NCBI GenBank assembly: GCA_026003835.1
Contig: BPHZ01000003.1
Coordinates: 186,001 to 250,000 of the forward strand
Direction: 5' to 3'
Length of the DNA: 64,000 bases
Origin: Herpetosiphonaceae bacterium
GTDB taxonomy: Bacteria > Chloroflexota > Chloroflexia > Chloroflexales > Herpetosiphonaceae
The notes beneath the pieces were generated by a model, which did no database searches, had not been told where the DNA came from, and saw nothing but the letters and a program-made list of their open reading frames with translations. A program made the translations under genes and the position numbers. This document shows, in pieces, positions 61,406 to 64,000 of the stretch (positions within the stretch are counted from its first letter, which is position 1; every line of letters starts with the position of its first letter).

Positions 61406-62788
61406 CTACACCAGCAGCCTATCAATGGCCCGGATCAACTGCGCCAGACTGCTCACCTCGTGAACTGCATCGCAGCGCGGCGCATAAAGGTGCATATCGC
61501 TATCGCCCGTCCCCCACATTGTCTGCGGCTCAGGAGTAAGCCAGATAACCTGCTTCGCTCGTGCCCTGATCGTATCGACCAGATCCAGACGCGGATCGTT
61601 GTAGTTGTTGCGTCCATCGCCGAGCACGATAACGGTTGTGCGCCGGTCGGTAGCGTCGAAGTAGCGATGAATGAACGTCGCCAGACTCGCGCCCAGATCG
61701 GTGTTGTAATGGCCGGGCGGAATACGGTAGAGAATCTCCTGGATGGACTCGCTGGCATGGCTGGTGCTCAGATCCTGGCTGATCTCGTGCATTGTATCGA
61801 TGAAGGCAAACGAGCGAGTCTTGGAAACCTGATCCTGCAGTTCATAGACCAGGCGCAGCATAAACTCGGCGACAGGCCGCATCGAGGTCGAGACATCGCA
61901 GATCAGCACGAGCCTGGGCTTGAGGTGGCGACGGCGATAGCGCAGCTCAAGCGGAACGCCGCCATAGCGCAGATTTACTCGCATTGTACGCCTGACATCG
62001 ATCTGTCCATCGTTTGCCCGGCGTTGGCGCAGCGCTGCTCGTGAGCGTAGCTGGGCCGCAAGCCGGCGCACCTGCTTCCGCAGCTCCTCGGCTTCTTCCT
62101 CGGTCAGGCGATTGAAGGGCTTGTGCATCAGGTCTGAACCACGCCGCTGCTGATAGCGCTCCGCCTGTCGCTCTGCGAGCCCTGCGCCGACATGCTGCCG
62201 TATCTGCTCGCGCATGGCCTGCGCATTGTCCTCGACCTGCTGCCTGATGATCTCGCGTAGATCCTCAGCCATTCCAGCTTGTTCCAAGAGTCGCATAAGC
62301 TGCTGCAGCTCTTGCTCCAGCTTGTCCAGTCCGAGAAGTTGCTGCATGCGTCGCTCGATCCACAGCCGGTCGCGCATAGTATCGGCATACTGGAGCCCAG
62401 CCTGTTGTGCGAAGCGCTCCAGCTCCTGGCGGCTAAGCTGTTCTCCGTTCAGCAGCCGCTGGATCAGCTCCTGCACGCGATTGCGCAGTTGCTTAATCGC
62501 CTGCTGCAGCGCCTGCATATCCTCCGGCCGAAGCTGGTCGAGCCCGCCAGCGGAGGGAGAGCGCATCGGCGGTCCTCCGCTACCGAAATACAGCGGGAAG
62601 AGCTCGTCGAACTTCGGAAAATCATGGACATCTTTGACCAGCGTGGCCCGCAGTGTCTCACGAAAGCTCCCCCGGTCTTCGATCCCCAGCTCCCTGACCG
62701 CCTTCATGCAGTCTTCGCTCTCGGCGATCGAGATCCGCACGCCGGCGGCCCGCATCCCCATGATAAACTCGACGATTCGTCGCTCCAT
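61406..62788 (-). CDS. VWA domain protein, CoxE-like
   Basis: 460 residues. N-terminal helical region with coiled coil (LEQELQQLMRLLEQAGMAED), then a von Willebrand A domain with MIDAS motif ICDVSTSM (DxSxS) near residue 300, then TDLGASLATFIHRYF and VIVLGDGRNNYNDP. CoxE/VWA proteins pair with MoxR ATPases to load metals or mature enzymes. The MoxR partner is 155 bases upstream on the same strand. The client is unknown. Confidence 0.88.
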   Translation of the reverse strand: MERRIVEFIMGMRAAGVRISIAESEDCMKAVRELGIEDRGSFRETLRATLVKDVHDFPKFDELFPLYFGSGGPPMRSPSAGGLDQLRPEDMQALQQAIKQLRNRVQELIQRLLNGEQLSRQELERFAQQAGLQYADTMRDRLWIERRMQQLLGLDKLEQELQQLMRLLEQAGMAEDLREIIRQQVEDNAQAMREQIRQHVGAGLAERQAERYQQRRGSDLMHKPFNRLTEEEAEELRKQVRRLAAQLRSRAALRQRRANDGQIDVRRTMRVNLRYGGVPLELRYRRRHLKPRLVLICDVSTSMRPVAEFMLRLVYELQDQVSKTRSFAFIDTMHEISQDLSTSHASESIQEILYRIPPGHYNTDLGASLATFIHRYFDATDRRTTVIVLGDGRNNYNDPRLDLVDTIRARAKQVIWLTPEPQTMWGTGDSDMHLYAPRCDAVHEVSSLAQLIRAIDRLLV

Positions 62789-62943
62789 AACCCACCTGAC
62801 TCCCTACCCGGCCATGCGTATCCCTGGCATCCACGCCGGCTAGCCCTTGTATGCTATTGGCGTCAACCTGTTTGCGGGGCGAATACCAGGCAGGCGCGCC
62901 TGGATGCGCCCCAACGATCCGCTCCAGTAACCCGCTGCCTGCC

Positions 62944-63882
62944 CTACGAGCGCGAAAACCTGCCGCCCATATCGCGGCCGTAGTCACGGGGATTAAGCAA
63001 TCGCTGTGCCTTCTGCAGATCGGCCTCGTGCTTCAACAGCACCGTCAGCGTTTGATCGAGGACCTGCTGATCGAGCGCCTGAGCATTGAGCAACACCAGG
63101 GCGCGCGCCCAGTCGAGCGTCTCGCTAACGCTTGGCGCTTTCTTGAGGTCCAGCTTGCGCAGGCGCTGTACCAGCTCAACGGCCTGTTGTGCCAGCCGCG
63201 GCGCCATACCCGGAACCTTAAGCTGCACAATACGCAGCTCTTCTTCAAGCGTCGGATAGTCGATGAAGAGATAGAGACAGCGCCGCTTCAACGCCTCGGA
63301 AAGCTCGCGGGTATTATTGCTGGTAAGAATGACGGTTGGCTGCTGCCTTGCCTGGAGCGTGCCCAGCTCAGGAATGCTGACCTGGAAATCGGAGAGCACT
63401 TCGAGCAGGAACGCCTCGAACTCGGCGTCGGAACGATCGATCTCATCGATCAACAGAAGCGTCGGACGATCGTTCAAGATCGCCTTGAGCAGTGGTCGCT
63501 GCAGCAGGAAGCGCTCCGAGAAGAAAATATCCTCCTCGGAGGCCAGCCGATCCGCCGCCTCCGCCAGCGTCACCGCATCGGCCAGTACGTGATTGAGCTT
63601 GTCGCGCAGCAGCTGCGTATAGAGCATCTGCTTGGCATACTCCCACTCGTAGAGCGCTTTTGCCTCGTCCAGCCCTTCGTAGCACTGGAGGCGAATCAGC
63701 TCGCGGTCTGTTACAGCAGACCATGCCTTCGCAAGCTCGGTCTTACCGACCCCAGCCGGCCCCTCGATCAACAGAGGCTTGCCAAGCCGGTCGGCGAGAA
63801 AGAGCACGGTTGCAATCTGATCGGAGGCAATATACTGCTGAGCTGCAAGGGCCTGTTGAACGCTGCTGGTAGAGTTATCCAT
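62944..63882 (-). CDS. MoxR-type AAA+ ATPase
   Basis: 312 residues. Walker A LIEGPAGVGKTELAKAW, Walker B TLLLIDEIDRSDAEFEAFL, sensor TSNNTRELSEALKRRCLY with the arginine finger region. Residues QCYEGLDEAKALYEWEY are typical of the CoxD/APE2220-like MoxR subgroup. It acts as a chaperone ATPase with the VWA protein downstream. ATG 63882 follows AAGGATA. First gene of the unit. Confidence 0.92.
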   Translation of the reverse strand: MDNSTSSVQQALAAQQYIASDQIATVLFLADRLGKPLLIEGPAGVGKTELAKAWSAVTDRELIRLQCYEGLDEAKALYEWEYAKQMLYTQLLRDKLNHVLADAVTLAEAADRLASEEDIFFSERFLLQRPLLKAILNDRPTLLLIDEIDRSDAEFEAFLLEVLSDFQVSIPELGTLQARQQPTVILTSNNTRELSEALKRRCLYLFIDYPTLEEELRIVQLKVPGMAPRLAQQAVELVQRLRKLDLKKAPSVSETLDWARALVLLNAQALDQQVLDQTLTVLLKHEADLQKAQRLLNPRDYGRDMGGRFSRS

Positions 63883-63962
63883 CGGTATATCCTTCTCGTC
63901 TCACACGGCGGGCGCCGTTTCTCTCGATGTGGCGCTGCCGCCGCTACCGGCCACGTTTATGT

Positions 63963-63968
63963 AGCATA
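63963..63968 (-). promoter_or_regulatory. Extended -10 for the moxR-vwa unit
   Basis: On the - strand TGGTATGCT (hexamer at plus AGCATA 63963-63968), about 80 bases upstream of the ATG. No consensus -35 is seen. Confidence 0.45.
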
Positions 63969-64000
63969 CCACAGTTTTTGCGCTGCGGGTAGGGCCGTCG

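Noticed and set aside
1..64000. CRISPR arrays, rRNA operons, transposase genes
   Set aside because: No regularly spaced repeats, no rRNA signature and no transposase were seen by eye; the only mobile trace is the integrase remnant.

Overview
The window looks like chromosomal DNA of a Chloroflexi bacterium, probably class Chloroflexia (Roseiflexus/Kouleothrix-like). This is inferred from gene content, moderately high GC, sigma70-type promoters with 17-bp spacers, and protein families typical of that group. I ran no database search, so the taxonomy is an inference.

Layout. 1-13.6 kb: a tryptophan supercluster on the + strand (trpB2-type fragment, trpS, trpE, trpG, trpD, trpC, trpF, trpB, trpA) with a DUF554 membrane protein, a NYN-LOTUS RNA-metabolism protein, a Trm112-like protein and a lipid-kinase-like gene inserted. 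13.7-18.6 kb: an Lrp-type sensor domain, citrate synthase, isocitrate dehydrogenase, a ROK sugar kinase, TrmO and an O-methyltransferase-like gene. 18.7-21.4 kb: small genes, a lipoprotein, a Mog-like protein, and a divergent pair of promoters carrying a LexA-type box in front of two small proteins (one DUF6504-like). 21.6 kb: a glycosyltransferase. 22.8-26.3 kb: an AT-richer island with an integrase remnant, a broken unknown gene, a nuclease-like protein and an Mrr-family endonuclease, ending near a tRNA-Arg(CCT). 26.5-28.9 kb: trmD, an FAD amine/amino-acid oxidase and a DUF2171 protein. 29.2-33.8 kb: two paralogous membrane-anchored M23 peptidases. 33.8-37.8 kb: a phosphatase, a GAF-STAS protein, decayed membrane-protein genes and an orphan DUF2314-DUF2185 (Imm33-type) protein. 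38.0-40.6 kb: ffh-rpsP-khpA-rimM. 40.7-45.5 kb: an L,D-transpeptidase, a TPR/MshEN-like protein and a third M23 peptidase with a LamG-like domain. 45.7-53.4 kb: polA-MFS, tyrS, a VOC protein and a second glycosyltransferase. 53.6-60.9 kb: a MerR-like regulator and the heme operon hemA-hemC-hemD-hemB-(ChdC-Rieske fusion)-hemL. 61-63.9 kb: a VWA/MoxR pair on the - strand.

How it works together. The window carries nearly complete tryptophan synthesis, the steps from glutamyl-tRNA to uroporphyrinogen plus a coproheme-decarboxylase-like enzyme, two TCA enzymes, core translation and SRP factors, and several cell-wall enzymes. Overlapping stop/start codons (ATGA, TTGA, GTGA) show tight operons.

Data quality. 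At least seven genes, including essential trpS, are broken by single-base length changes, mostly one extra base in a short homopolymer. Restoring each base restores the family sequence. I treat these as likely base-calling errors and annotate such genes as CDS, noting each break. Real decay is limited to the integrase remnant, the broken gene beside it, and the fragments at 36.5 and 37.8 kb. The most interesting candidate is the LexA-box-controlled divergent cluster at 20.0-21.4 kb.
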